NCBI GenBank assembly: GCA_030427965.1
Contig: JAUICD010000014.1
Coordinates: forward strand, 1-64,000
DNA: 64,000 nucleotides
Origin: Bdellovibrionia bacterium
GTDB taxonomy: Bacteria > Bdellovibrionota > Bdellovibrionia > Bdellovibrionales > JAUICD01
Direction of reading: 5' to 3'
Shown here piece after piece: positions 26,424-34,816 of this stretch. Every line of letters starts with the position of its first letter. Position 1 is the first letter of the stretch. The translations under genes and the position numbers were made by a program. The notes beneath the pieces were generated by a model. It saw nothing but the letters and a program-made list of their open reading frames with translations, was not told the DNA's origin and searched no databases.

Positions 26424-27953
26424 CTATTTGTGCCATTGAACGGTGTACAAGTCATGTCTCCTGTCTTTCAAGTTTCGAACGGCACCATTGGCTCGAGCTT
26501 CGAGCAAGATGTCAGTCCTCAAATCCGCGATTGTCACCATTTCTACATTTGGGGTGGTTTCGGCAGCAATGCCATCGGGTGGAAATGGAAAGTCACATGG
26601 AGTAAAAATTGCGCTTTGGGAGTATTGAATATCCATATTTGCAACTCGTGGTAGATTTCCGACGTTTCCAGCCATGGCGACATAGATTTGATTTTCAACA
26701 GCACGGGCTTGGCAACAAAATCGAACTCGGCAGTATCCTTGTCGATTGTCAGTGAGAAATGGCACAAAGAGAAAGCGAATACCTTGGTTGACTAGATGGC
26801 GTGTGAGCTCGGGAAATTCACTGTCATAGCAGACAAGTACGCCGATAGGGCCGCAATCTGTTTCAATAGCTTTGACCTGATTGCCTCCTTGGATATTCCA
26901 CCAATATTTTTCATCTGGAGTTGGATGAATTTTCTCCTGTGTGTGGAGTGTTCCGTCTCGAAGCGCAATAAATGCCACATTCTTAACACGTTTATCCACA
27001 ACTGTTGGGTGCGAGCCTCCAATGATGTTGACATTGTATTTCACTGCCAGACGAATGAACATATCTTTGATTCGCTCTGCATATTTGGTCATATGTTTTA
27101 TTGCGATATCTGGTGGAACTTGTTCGTTTTTTATTGAGAGAAGTTGCATCGTGAAAAGTTCAGGGAAAAGTACAAAGTCAGCTCGATAGTCAGAAGTGAC
27201 ATCAACAAAATACTCCACCATGGTCTCAAACTCGTTGAATGATTTGATTGCTCTCTGTGCATATTGAACACACACCACGCGCACAGAGTTTTGTCGAAGT
27301 GGAGTTTTCCCTTTGGACTTTACAGCTTCAAACTCGGTATTCTTCCACAATAAGTGTACTGCGTATCCTCCGCTGGGAATATCTCCAGGTAAATAGTTGT
27401 CAAGTACTCCAATGGGTTCAAATCCATTTCTGAGATGAAAGCCCAATGTTGGGTCGCTAATTTTTTTTCGTTTTACTTTTTTAATATAATCTTTAACGTC
27501 TTTGACGTTCTCTCTATTTACTAGATAGTTTGGAATTCGGCCACCAAACACAATTCCACGTAACCTTAAAAATTTGACCAATCTTCGTCGTGCAGAGTAA
27601 ATACGCTGTCCAATTCTATGGCCACGAATATCAGGGTCCACACATGTTTCATACCCGTAAAGATAATCTCCATTGGAATCATGTGTGGTGCCATATCCTC
27701 CACCTGTGATCTCAGCCCATGTGTGTTGTCGCATAACGAGTTCTTTGGGAAGTCGGATACTTGCTGAGTATCCAACAATTTTTTTGTTAACAAGGACGAC
27801 GAAGTGACCTTCGGGGAAGTTTATAATTTGGCCGTGAATTTTATCAGGTGGATAAGTCCCAGCTCCATTGTACGCACGTTTCACTAACTCTGTGATCTCG
27901 TTGACGTCACTTGGCTTTGCTTGTCGAAGTTCAATTTTCATCTGTTTGGCCAT
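26424..27953 (-). CDS. GNAT acetyltransferase-nitrilase fusion protein
   Basis: 509 residues in two domains. Residues about 5-215 form a GNAT N-acetyltransferase with the acetyl-CoA loop region YETCVDPDIRGHRIGQRIYS. Residues about 225-505 form a carbon-nitrogen hydrolase with triad Glu (VLFPELFTM), Lys (TQEKIHPTPDEKYW) and Cys (IGVLVCYDSEFPE). This fusion is a known family in proteobacteria and others, but its substrates are not established to my knowledge. It lies convergent to the LysR gene and is not in an operon. Confidence 0.92.
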   Translation of the reverse strand: MAKQMKIELRQAKPSDVNEITELVKRAYNGAGTYPPDKIHGQIINFPEGHFVVLVNKKIVGYSASIRLPKELVMRQHTWAEITGGGYGTTHDSNGDYLYGYETCVDPDIRGHRIGQRIYSARRRLVKFLRLRGIVFGGRIPNYLVNRENVKDVKDYIKKVKRKKISDPTLGFHLRNGFEPIGVLDNYLPGDIPSGGYAVHLLWKNTEFEAVKSKGKTPLRQNSVRVVCVQYAQRAIKSFNEFETMVEYFVDVTSDYRADFVLFPELFTMQLLSIKNEQVPPDIAIKHMTKYAERIKDMFIRLAVKYNVNIIGGSHPTVVDKRVKNVAFIALRDGTLHTQEKIHPTPDEKYWWNIQGGNQVKAIETDCGPIGVLVCYDSEFPELTRHLVNQGIRFLFVPFLTDNRQGYCRVRFCCQARAVENQIYVAMAGNVGNLPRVANMDIQYSQSAIFTPCDFPFPPDGIAAETTPNVEMVTIADLRTDILLEARANGAVRNLKDRRHDLYTVQWHK

Positions 27954-28075
27954 TTTTTAACCTCGTATCTATCATTTTGTTTAGATTAAGTTATTCCATG
28001 GGCGTCAATAATTCAACCTCCATTGACTTCTGAACAACTCTTGCGCGTTTTAGATCAGGGCACTAGAATAACCAA

Positions 28076-29167
28076 ATGGCCAAGGTTTTGGAAATTGCTA
28101 AGTTCTATCCTCCGGAGTATGGTGGTATGGAAACTGTCGTTCAATCTCTTTCAGAGGGAATTTCCAAAAATCATAAAGTATTTGTATTGGCAGCCACTCG
28201 AAATAAAAACTTACCTGAAGCGGAAAACCCTCATGTAAATCTTTGTATTGAGCGAGTTTATTGTCCAGTTCTATTTTTCTCTCAACCGATTGGTTTTTTT
28301 TGGAAGCGACTGTATAACCTGTATAAAATGTGTGATGTTATTCACCTGCATTCGCCTAACCCATTACTTGAACTTATGGTTTGCATTCTTCATATGTTCA
28401 AACCAAAAAAAATAATTGTCACATACCATTCACCAGTTGTTTCTCAGAAATGGATTCAACGCCTGTATTTTCCAATTCAAAAGCGAGTTATGAAGATTGC
28501 TAAGTCCATTACATTTGCATCAAAAGTATTGGAAAACCTTGAGTTTTCTAAAAACTGTAATGACTCTCATGTGATTCCCTTTGCTCTTTCAAATTATAGG
28601 TTCAAAGAGAAAAAAAACTCTATCGATTCTTTTAAGAAAAAGGAAGAGTATGCGATTTTTGTAGGTCGTCTTGTGAACTACAAAGGTTTGCCAGTTTTAC
28701 TGCATGCTTGGAGAAATCAAACCCGAAATCTCAAAATCATAGGAAGTGGCCCTCAATTGATTGCATTAAAAAGAATAGTCAATCAATTGGATTTGAATGA
28801 GAGAGTGGAGTTTTTGGGACATGTTTCTGAATCTTCAAAATTTAATTGGATCAAAGGGGCGGAATTTTTAGTTCTTCCATCTTTAACGAGGGCTGAGAGT
28901 TTTGGTATATCTCTTCTGGAGGCGATGAGCCTTGGGGTACCTGTTATTTCAACGGAATTGGGAACGGCGACTTCTGAAATTAATATACATGGCTTAACAG
29001 GCATGGTCGTTCCACCGAACAATGTTGCAGAGCTTGAGAGTGCAATCAGTGAGCTTTTCAGTAATAAGACTGAGTTAAATGAAATGGGGAAGGCGGCGAA
29101 GATGCAAATACAGTCTCATTATCAATATGAGCATATGATATCGCGATATCTAGAAATTCTAATGTAA
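28076..29167 (+). CDS. Family 4 glycosyltransferase
   Basis: 363 residues with the GT-B fold. The N-terminal half begins VLEIAKFYPPEYGGMETVVQ, with the glycine-rich GGME acceptor loop. The C-terminal half has the nucleotide-sugar site (AIFVGRLVNYKGLPVLLHAW, then LPSLTRAESFGISLLEAMS with the E-x7-E pattern of GT4). It transfers a sugar from an NDP donor to a surface glycan or lipid at the cytoplasmic face of the membrane. It stands at the edge of the ABC exporter/RiPP-like locus, so it may belong either to that locus or to the polysaccharide genes further on. The ribosome site is weak. Confidence 0.9.
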   Translation: MAKVLEIAKFYPPEYGGMETVVQSLSEGISKNHKVFVLAATRNKNLPEAENPHVNLCIERVYCPVLFFSQPIGFFWKRLYNLYKMCDVIHLHSPNPLLELMVCILHMFKPKKIIVTYHSPVVSQKWIQRLYFPIQKRVMKIAKSITFASKVLENLEFSKNCNDSHVIPFALSNYRFKEKKNSIDSFKKKEEYAIFVGRLVNYKGLPVLLHAWRNQTRNLKIIGSGPQLIALKRIVNQLDLNERVEFLGHVSESSKFNWIKGAEFLVLPSLTRAESFGISLLEAMSLGVPVISTELGTATSEINIHGLTGMVVPPNNVAELESAISELFSNKTELNEMGKAAKMQIQSHYQYEHMISRYLEILM

Positions 29168-29175
29168 TTCTGATA

Positions 29176-29985
29176 TTAGTGGCGCACCAAATAAGTTCCG
29201 TGACCCCGTTGTAACCGCCTTATGGACAAAGAACTTGCAATTATTGCGATTGAAAAGACTGACATAGACCACGCTAGAGGAATGATAGAGACCCACGTAT
29301 AATTTTGAGAGGTATTAAAAAAGAAATCTCTACTAGTTGTTAGTAAAATTGAAACTGGGGATATATGGGAAAGGGAGGATTGGAGCCATTCGGGAAAGGT
29401 TGTAACCGGAAAATAAAGACCCGCCCCAACAGTTAGTAGAGTCAGTAATTTTGAAATAACACCCTGACCTTTGCCAAATTGAATGACAATTGCAGAAGAA
29501 ATAATTCCAAGTCCTAGAAACGTTGGTAGAAAACTAATTTCAAGAATAAGAACTGCGCCCCAATTCACCTGTTCGATTGGAAATGAAAAAAAGACAGTGG
29601 CAAAAAATAGCGTGAGTGAAATATTTAAAATCTGTCGCCATATTCCGGAGCAGAATATGTCACGTATAATTTTATAAGGCCCGAGGGGTGTTGTTAGGGC
29701 ATAGTCAAATAAACCTTCAGAAATGGAAATTTTTGTCGCACGAGTCAACCAATCGACACAAAATATTGGAAATAATAATATCACCTCCCCAAACACAACG
29801 TAGTCAAAGTAGGACATGCCATTCCAGCCTTCCTGATCTAACAAATCAGTGCCAATGGCTTGTGATGTGTACCAGTATATTCCTAATGAAAGAAAGACAC
29901 TCAAGAAAGAAATTAGTACAGAATTGAATTTAAAATAGTTATAACGAAAATCTTGTTTTAGAAGTATTTCAATTATGCGGATCAT
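29176..29985 (-). CDS. Membrane subunit of an ABC exporter
   Basis: 269 residues with about six hydrophobic helices (SVLISFLSVFLSLGIYW, YVVFGEVILLFPIFCVDWL, ISLTLFFATVFFSF and later ones), in the ABC-2 pattern. Its start overlaps the preceding ATPase gene by 17 nt, so the two make one transporter. By position, back to back with the precursor-like peptide and its modifying genes, it could export the mature peptide. Other exported substrates are possible. Confidence 0.82.
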   Translation of the reverse strand: MIRIIEILLKQDFRYNYFKFNSVLISFLSVFLSLGIYWYTSQAIGTDLLDQEGWNGMSYFDYVVFGEVILLFPIFCVDWLTRATKISISEGLFDYALTTPLGPYKIIRDIFCSGIWRQILNISLTLFFATVFFSFPIEQVNWGAVLILEISFLPTFLGLGIISSAIVIQFGKGQGVISKLLTLLTVGAGLYFPVTTFPEWLQSSLSHISPVSILLTTSRDFFFNTSQNYTWVSIIPLAWSMSVFSIAIIASSLSIRRLQRGHGTYLVRH

Positions 29986-30601
29986 TTTTTATCCAAACTT
30001 TTCGGTAATGACTTATGCCTTGGGACTCATGAGAGGTTAAAACTGTTGTTGTATCTGATTCCTCAAGTAAGAAAATTATCTTTTCTTTTGATTGAACATC
30101 TAAGTTTGCAAAAGGTTCGTCTAATAGAATAATCTTTGAAGCTCTCATCCAAGCTCTTGCGAAGTGGAGAATTTGCCTCATCCCGTGTGAGCATTTGATA
30201 TAACTTGATTGAAGGGCCATTCTATAGTTTGGAAGATCTTTAAGTGGGTAGAGTTGTTCGAGTGCTTTTTTTCTATCGAGTCTGTGAAAACGGATGAAAT
30301 AATCTAGATTCTCTTTACCAGAAAGTAAGCTGAAAAATCCATTATTTGAAAATGTACTTAGTGCAAGGTGAGACTGGATATAAAACTTATTTGTATCCAT
30401 TGATTTTCCAAAGACTGTGAGCTTTCCTTGTTTTGGAGTTAGGGCGCCTGCTATAATTTTTAGTAAAGTACTTTTGCCACTTCCGTTGGGGCCACAGATT
30501 TGAAGTTTCTCACCAGAATCAACACGTAGACCAAAGTCTGTGATAAGTGGCGAGGACATATATGAAAAGCTCACGCGGTGCAGGGCTATGATTGGACTCA
30601 T
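29969..30601 (-). CDS. ABC exporter ATP-binding subunit
   Basis: 210 residues with Walker A (ICGPNGSGKSTLLKI, about 37-51), a degenerate signature (SSYIKCSHGMRQILHFA) and Walker B (IILLDEPFANLD), then the H-loop (LTSHESQG). The signature reads CSHGM where LSGGQ is usual. It is short and without the C-terminal extension seen in the ABC-2 ATPase at 6526-7401. It is divergent from the precursor-like peptide gene across a 120-nt gap and is co-transcribed with the membrane subunit. Confidence 0.9.
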   Translation of the reverse strand: MSPIIALHRVSFSYMSSPLITDFGLRVDSGEKLQICGPNGSGKSTLLKIIAGALTPKQGKLTVFGKSMDTNKFYIQSHLALSTFSNNGFFSLLSGKENLDYFIRFHRLDRKKALEQLYPLKDLPNYRMALQSSYIKCSHGMRQILHFARAWMRASKIILLDEPFANLDVQSKEKIIFLLEESDTTTVLTSHESQGISHYRKVWIKNDPHN

Positions 30602-30721
30602 ACGTCATTTTGAGATAGATAGGTATCTAGGTCAATGCTCTGCTGTTCTTGGTTTCTTTGGTTGCTCTTTCCATCATAAAACAGAATTGTAAATAGGCTC
30701 TAGTCGAGCTAGAATTTTCCA

Positions 30722-30883
30722 ATGAAAAAGAAAGTCGGGAAAAAGAAAAAATACAGTAAACCCAAAGTTCAATCGGAGAAACTTGAAACTTTTGGAGCTC
30801 TTTGTAATGGAGTCCCTGGTGGAGGAAGAAAGCAAGCTGGCGGTCCTCCGGATTGGTGTCAATCCTCTCAACTGCAATCTTAA
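30722..30883 (+). CDS. Putative RiPP precursor peptide, 53 residues
   Basis: ATG 30722 to TAA 30883. Residues 1-25 form a lysine-rich leader with the Y-x-x-P-x-V/L spacing (Tyr11, Pro14, Val16; KKYSKPKVQSEKLETFG) seen in leaders bound by PqqD-type recognition domains. Residues 26-53 are a glycine/proline-rich putative core (ALCNGVPGGGRKQ, then AGGPPDWC and QSSQLQS) with two cysteines (28, 46), one tryptophan (45) and a C-terminal serine (53). The kinase-like gene starts 6 nt after the stop, then PqqD, radical SAM and peptidase genes follow on the same strand. There is no acidic residue at 7-9 from any likely core start, so it is not a lasso peptide. The order and leader are seen; that this peptide is modified is inferred. 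Confidence 0.65.
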   Translation: MKKKVGKKKKYSKPKVQSEKLETFGALCNGVPGGGRKQAGGPPDWCQSSQLQS

Positions 30884-30889
30884 TTAGCC

Positions 30890-31774
30890 GTGTTTGACTT
30901 TGATATACCAAAAACCAATCAGCCCTTGAGATGTGCTTTTGAGTGTTGCTCGATCTCTTACAAGAAAATTGAGATGAATTGGAGTATTTCTCCAGTTTTT
31001 TTAACTCAATTTCAAAACCACTTTAATTGCATAGCAGATAGTATAGAACCTTTAAGGGGTGCAGTTGATATTTTTTGGCATGACATCTGTGAGTTGGGCT
31101 CGAATTTTTCTCTTGGTCAAAAACAAAATCCTGAGCTTGAGGTATTAAAACAAAAAGACAGAACAATTGTATATCAACGTGACTTTATTTCTATTGAAAT
31201 TGGACTTGAATACCATTTGTACACAGATCCTAACTTTCCTGATGGGTTTTACAATTTTTTACGTTACTTTTTACCCATTCGATTGTTGAAGACAGATCAA
31301 CTTGTTCTTCACTCCTCTGTTGTTGTAGACAAACAGGATTGTGCGTATATATTTCTTGGGCCATCGGGTTTTGGTAAATCAACAATTTCAAAACTGGCTC
31401 GGCCTTGGGGTGTTTTGGGTGATGATATGAATATTCTCGGTATTGAGGGTGGTGAGTTTTTTGTTGAAGCTTCTCATCTGGGACAGGGTATTTCTGATAA
31501 GAATCTTTTTGATCGAAAGTTTAAAGTCAAAGAGGTGTATTGGTTAAAAAAATCAAATAGAAATTGGATATCTCAAGTCTTCGAACCGACTCGTTCGTTT
31601 CTATCATTACTGAGATCTGTATCAGGAATTGAATGGAGCAATTTGTGTGAATCAGATCTTCAGAAGATTAAGGATAATGTATTTAATTTTTCCCGCTCTA
31701 TTCAAATGAAAGAACTACATTTTACTAAGGAGTGTTCTGTAAATGAATTTATCAGACAAAGTGAATCGAGCTAA
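30890..31774 (+). CDS. HPr-kinase-like ATP-binding protein
   Basis: 294 residues. The C-terminal half has a P-loop of HPr kinase type (FLGPSGFGKST; GPSGFGKS at residues 157-164) and the following LGDDMNIL segment. The N-terminal half is unrelated to the HprK sensor domain. Such truncated HprK-like proteins recur in RiPP loci; some phosphorylate the C-terminal Ser of their precursor. The start is GTG 30890, six bases after the precursor stop, without a strong ribosome site, so coupling is likely. An inner ATG (30974) would remove 28 residues and leave the P-loop intact. The 3' end overlaps the PqqD gene by 32 nt. Confidence 0.85.
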   Translation: MFDFDIPKTNQPLRCAFECCSISYKKIEMNWSISPVFLTQFQNHFNCIADSIEPLRGAVDIFWHDICELGSNFSLGQKQNPELEVLKQKDRTIVYQRDFISIEIGLEYHLYTDPNFPDGFYNFLRYFLPIRLLKTDQLVLHSSVVVDKQDCAYIFLGPSGFGKSTISKLARPWGVLGDDMNILGIEGGEFFVEASHLGQGISDKNLFDRKFKVKEVYWLKKSNRNWISQVFEPTRSFLSLLRSVSGIEWSNLCESDLQKIKDNVFNFSRSIQMKELHFTKECSVNEFIRQSESS

Positions 31775-32030
31775 AGAAATTCCATGGCAGCAAATTGAAA
31801 GTCAAGTTGTGCTGCTCAACCCTAAGCAAAATATGGCTCATGAACTAAATGTTTTAGGGTCAGAGATTTGGCATTTGTTGAATGAGACTTCAAGCCTGAG
31901 TGTGATTCATAGTAACCTCTTGAAAGAATATGAAGTGGAGTCACTTCAGCTTGAAAACGATATTTTAAAATTTGTAAATGAGATGATTGAATTGGATCTT
32001 TTAGAACGAGTATCAAATGTCTCTGATTGA
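31743..32030 (+). CDS. PqqD-family peptide chaperone
   Basis: A 95-residue PqqD-fold protein (RiPP recognition element). It has the typical run LNPKQNMAHELNVLGSEIWH (about 29-48), a helix ending in LLNETSS, and a last helix with VNEMIELDLLERV. Family members bind the leader of a precursor peptide and present it to the modifying enzyme. AAGGAG precedes the ATG by about 11 nt. It overlaps both the kinase gene and the radical SAM gene, so all four are coupled. Confidence 0.88.
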   Translation: MNLSDKVNRAKEIPWQQIESQVVLLNPKQNMAHELNVLGSEIWHLLNETSSLSVIHSNLLKEYEVESLQLENDILKFVNEMIELDLLERVSNVSD

Positions 32031-33048
32031 AAAGTGGAGGAGTCAGGCAATAAAGAAACACATACCCTTACAGGCTTCCCTAGAGCTGACAAACAAGTGT
32101 AATGAAAGATGCACGCATTGTTATCTTCCGACATTTAAAGATGATTCAAGCAGAGTTTTGAAACTTCAGGATTGGTATAAAATTCTTGAAGAATTGAGGT
32201 CGGCAGGTACTCTATATCTGATTCTGATGGGAGGGGAGGCTATGTTGAATCCTCTGTTTTGGGATATAGCAAATCGAGCTAAAAGTTTGGGATTTCACAC
32301 ATCAATGATTTCCAACGGCACCCTCATTCGATCATCAGATGTGGCTCTTCGTTTAAAGGCAGTTGGAATTCAAGTAGTTACTTTTAGTGTTTATTCTTTA
32401 TCTGATAAAATTCATGATGGAATGACTTCTGTTAAAGGTTCTTTGAAAAAAACTTTAGCTGCAATTGACCATTGTATAGATATGGGAGTTGATGTAACTG
32501 TGAATTGCCTTGCTACAAAAGAAAATATTGAATCCATATTTAGCCTTTATGATTACTGTTTAGATAGAGGGATTGATATGAAAGTTGATCCAGCTATAAC
32601 AAGCAAGCTCAATGGGGATATGTCTCCAACAAAGTATCGAGCTTCTGAAAAGCAGCTTGAGGAGTTTTTTAAAACTCGAGCTAAAAGGTGGAAGAAGAGT
32701 CTACAGGTTCCTGTAGTTCGTTCGCCTGAGATTCATGTCTGCAATGCTGGGAAAGGAAAGTGTGCTGTCACAGCTTATGGTGAGCTTCTTCCATGCATTG
32801 AGATTCGTGAATCTTTGGGAAGTTTGGTAGAAAAGAATTTTCATGAGCTATGGGATTCACCTAAAATTCAACCTTGGCGTGAGTTTCGTGTTTCACAGGC
32901 CAATCATTCGTTGAATGAAAAAGAATATTCACTTTGTGATCATTGCCCAGGAATGTCAAAGAATGAAACAGGAGATGGGAGGACTGTTTTGAATTTTTCA
33001 CAACTTGTTGCAAAAATAAAATACAGGGTTTGGGAAGATTGCAAATAA
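32017..33048 (+). CDS. Radical SAM/SPASM peptide-modifying enzyme
   Basis: 343 residues. The radical SAM cluster motif CNERCTHC (Cys28, Cys32, Cys35) lies in ELTNKCNERCTHCYLP, followed by the GGEA motif (LMGGEAMLNP). A C-terminal SPASM region holds auxiliary-cluster cysteines (HVCNAGKGKC, LLPCIEI, LCDHC). This layout matches PqqE-, AnSME- and sactipeptide-type maturases that act on peptides presented by a PqqD domain. Neighbouring genes make a RiPP precursor the natural substrate. The reaction (thioether, C-C cross-link or other) cannot be told from sequence. It overlaps the PqqD gene by 14 nt and the peptidase gene by 19 nt. Confidence 0.92.
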   Translation: MSLIEKWRSQAIKKHIPLQASLELTNKCNERCTHCYLPTFKDDSSRVLKLQDWYKILEELRSAGTLYLILMGGEAMLNPLFWDIANRAKSLGFHTSMISNGTLIRSSDVALRLKAVGIQVVTFSVYSLSDKIHDGMTSVKGSLKKTLAAIDHCIDMGVDVTVNCLATKENIESIFSLYDYCLDRGIDMKVDPAITSKLNGDMSPTKYRASEKQLEEFFKTRAKRWKKSLQVPVVRSPEIHVCNAGKGKCAVTAYGELLPCIEIRESLGSLVEKNFHELWDSPKIQPWREFRVSQANHSLNEKEYSLCDHCPGMSKNETGDGRTVLNFSQLVAKIKYRVWEDCK

Positions 33049-33476
33049 TAGGATCTCATTTAGGTAAAAGTATGAGCAATGTTTTTACTCCCAAAGATCA
33101 GTTGACCTTTGGGTTGTTTGAATCTCCCAAAGAAATTGAAGAGTTCCATGAGGGCGACCTTCTTCTTCTCCGAAATCATAAACAATGGGTCGTACATCGT
33201 GTTGTAAGAAATGGAAAGCAGAAAACCACTAAAGGAGATATGGGTCTCTGTTTTGATGAACTGAAAGGTTCTTCGGTTTGGGGTGAGTTTCAAAAACTCA
33301 ATTCAATGCCAGTAAAGAAAAACAAATTTGTGCAAAAAACTATTACACGTATTTCAATTTATCATTCAAGAGAAACTTTTAGGCTTTTAAGAATTTTTTT
33401 AAAAGGTCTACTTCTATTTTTTGGTTACATTGAACGTCAACTTTGGATGAAAAAATATTTTTCACGCACTCTTTAA
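33030..33476 (+). CDS. S24/S26-type peptidase-like protein
   Basis: 148 residues. The pattern is that of eukaryote/archaea-type (S26B) signal peptidases: Ser14 in GKSM, then GDLLLLRNHKQWVVHRVV with His56, and a TKGD segment. The start is TTG 33030 (or TTG 33039); later starts would remove the serine. No N-terminal membrane anchor is present, but a hydrophobic stretch near the end (LRIFLKGLLLFFGYI, about 117-131) may hold it at the membrane. Such proteins recur with PqqD and HprK-like genes; a leader-removal role is inferred. The Ser/His assignment comes from the motif pattern only. Confidence 0.72.
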   Translation: MGRLQIIGSHLGKSMSNVFTPKDQLTFGLFESPKEIEEFHEGDLLLLRNHKQWVVHRVVRNGKQKTTKGDMGLCFDELKGSSVWGEFQKLNSMPVKKNKFVQKTITRISIYHSRETFRLLRIFLKGLLLFFGYIERQLWMKKYFSRTL

Positions 33477-33571
33477 AGCCTTTGAATTGATTCTTTGTAG
33501 TAATCTAAATAAGTGAGTACGCGCTCTAATATCTAAGTCAACGAAGGTGTATTTTTCATTGAATTCATGTG

Positions 33572-34585
33572 TCATGGATTTTTATGGAAAAATATCATGG
33601 ATTTTTGCTTTAGCCAATCGATTGAAAATAGTGTGGACTCTAGTCCAATGCCCTTTTCAATCAATTTCAATTGGGCATAGAGGGTTTTGTACTTATGTGG
33701 GTAAATCAAAAACTTTTGTAAACTTTTTGGGAAATACAGGTTTCTCCTTGGAATTTGAGAGAGAAAAGGTTCTTTGTAGATAGCATGATAGATTTCATTG
33801 AATTGAATAAGTGATCGATAACGATTTGATTTTTTAAACAGATGTAAAAGAAACTCTAGATCAAATTCGTACTTCCTCTTTAAGAGATGAATATCTAGAA
33901 GCCACTTTAAATTCGTGTAGTTGTGTTGAAATCCTAAATGAAGAATAAGGTGATAGAATTGATATTCAATTGAAAGTGTTGTCAATTTGGAGAATTCATT
34001 TTTTCGAGTTAAAAGTTTTTGACTTCGATCAAAGCAAATTAAACTTGTGTGTATCTCCAAGAAAACACTAAAATCACCGATATCTAAGCGGAAATTTTGT
34101 TTGTGTTTATTTCCCATCCAGTTCACTTGAGGTAAGAGCTTGTAACCGAACTTAATCAAATGATTTTCAACCTCCCTAGAAGTTTTTTGAGAAACGAGAA
34201 TGTCGATATCTGCAATATTGCGAACTTCAAAATCATGATAAACATTACCCAGTAGGCCGATTCCTTTTAAAAAAATAGGGTTGAAGTTATTTAAAATCAA
34301 ATTGAGTTGTTTGGATTGATCGTAAAGAAATTGATTGTAACTTCTCTGGTAAATTTTCCTCTTTTGAATTCTCTGCTGAATGTAGTGAGGTAGGTTCTGT
34401 GAAAAATGAGAAGGAAGAATTCCCTCTAGATTATGGCCTTCAACTAGGTTTAAAAACTGTAGAGCTTCAACTTCACTGAGGCGGTGAGTGAATTTGTCGT
34501 TTAAGTTTTCGTTGAGAAGAGCTACAAGAGCGCTTTCAGCTTTTTGGGAGCTTCTTTTAAGTTGGTTTTTGAGATAACGAGACAC
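33572..34585 (-). CDS. Nucleotidyltransferase-family protein (RiPP-locus type)
   Basis: 337 residues. The central motif FLKGIGLLGNVYHDFEVRNIADIDILV (split over about 114-140) is that of the uncharacterised nucleotidyltransferase family with G-[GS]-like and D-x-D residues (ADIDILV). Members often sit beside HprK-like, PqqD and peptidase genes, including lasso-peptide loci. The start is GTG 34585, because a TAG lies in frame just upstream. It is convergent to the peptidase gene. It may transfer a nucleotide to the peptide or a small molecule; this is inference. Confidence 0.78.
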   Translation of the reverse strand: MSRYLKNQLKRSSQKAESALVALLNENLNDKFTHRLSEVEALQFLNLVEGHNLEGILPSHFSQNLPHYIQQRIQKRKIYQRSYNQFLYDQSKQLNLILNNFNPIFLKGIGLLGNVYHDFEVRNIADIDILVSQKTSREVENHLIKFGYKLLPQVNWMGNKHKQNFRLDIGDFSVFLEIHTSLICFDRSQKLLTRKNEFSKLTTLSIEYQFYHLILHLGFQHNYTNLKWLLDIHLLKRKYEFDLEFLLHLFKKSNRYRSLIQFNEIYHAIYKEPFLSQIPRRNLYFPKSLQKFLIYPHKYKTLYAQLKLIEKGIGLESTLFSIDWLKQKSMIFFHKNP

Positions 34586-34816
34586 CTAGATATAATCGCT
34601 GATTTTGTCTTGAAATGAAACATCTCGCGTGTTCTTTTTCCTTTAAACTGAAACTCTCCATTAAGTTCGTGTTCAGGAAACTGTTTCATTTTGGTCCAAT
34701 GGCGCGTGTTGATTTGATTCAAAATATCCGAATAACTTATGTACTTTTCGACAGAAATCTCAGGCTGGACCAAGGTATGGCCGATAGAGATATACGTCGA
34801 AAATAGGGGAACGTAT

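Noticed and set aside
30722..30883. Lasso-peptide precursor
   Set aside because: The leader is reminiscent, but no Asp or Glu lies 7-9 residues after a plausible core Gly, and no asparagine-synthetase-like cyclase or B2 protease gene is nearby. The transglutaminase-like gene at 45413 is 11 kb away beside glycosyltransferases.
30627..30911. A 94-codon frame on the minus strand across the precursor gene
   Set aside because: It has no ribosome site, covers the exporter-precursor gap, and its content shows no family. The plus-strand 53-codon frame has leader-type spacing and sits directly before the modification genes.
34522..34773. An 83-codon minus-strand frame overlapping the start of the nucleotidyltransferase gene
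   Set aside because: The product looks protein-like, but there is no ribosome site, it overlaps another gene in a different frame, and no family is recognised. It remains possible; conservation would decide. The rest of the gap 34586-34816 shows only a weak promoter-like TTGATT/ATAACT pair.
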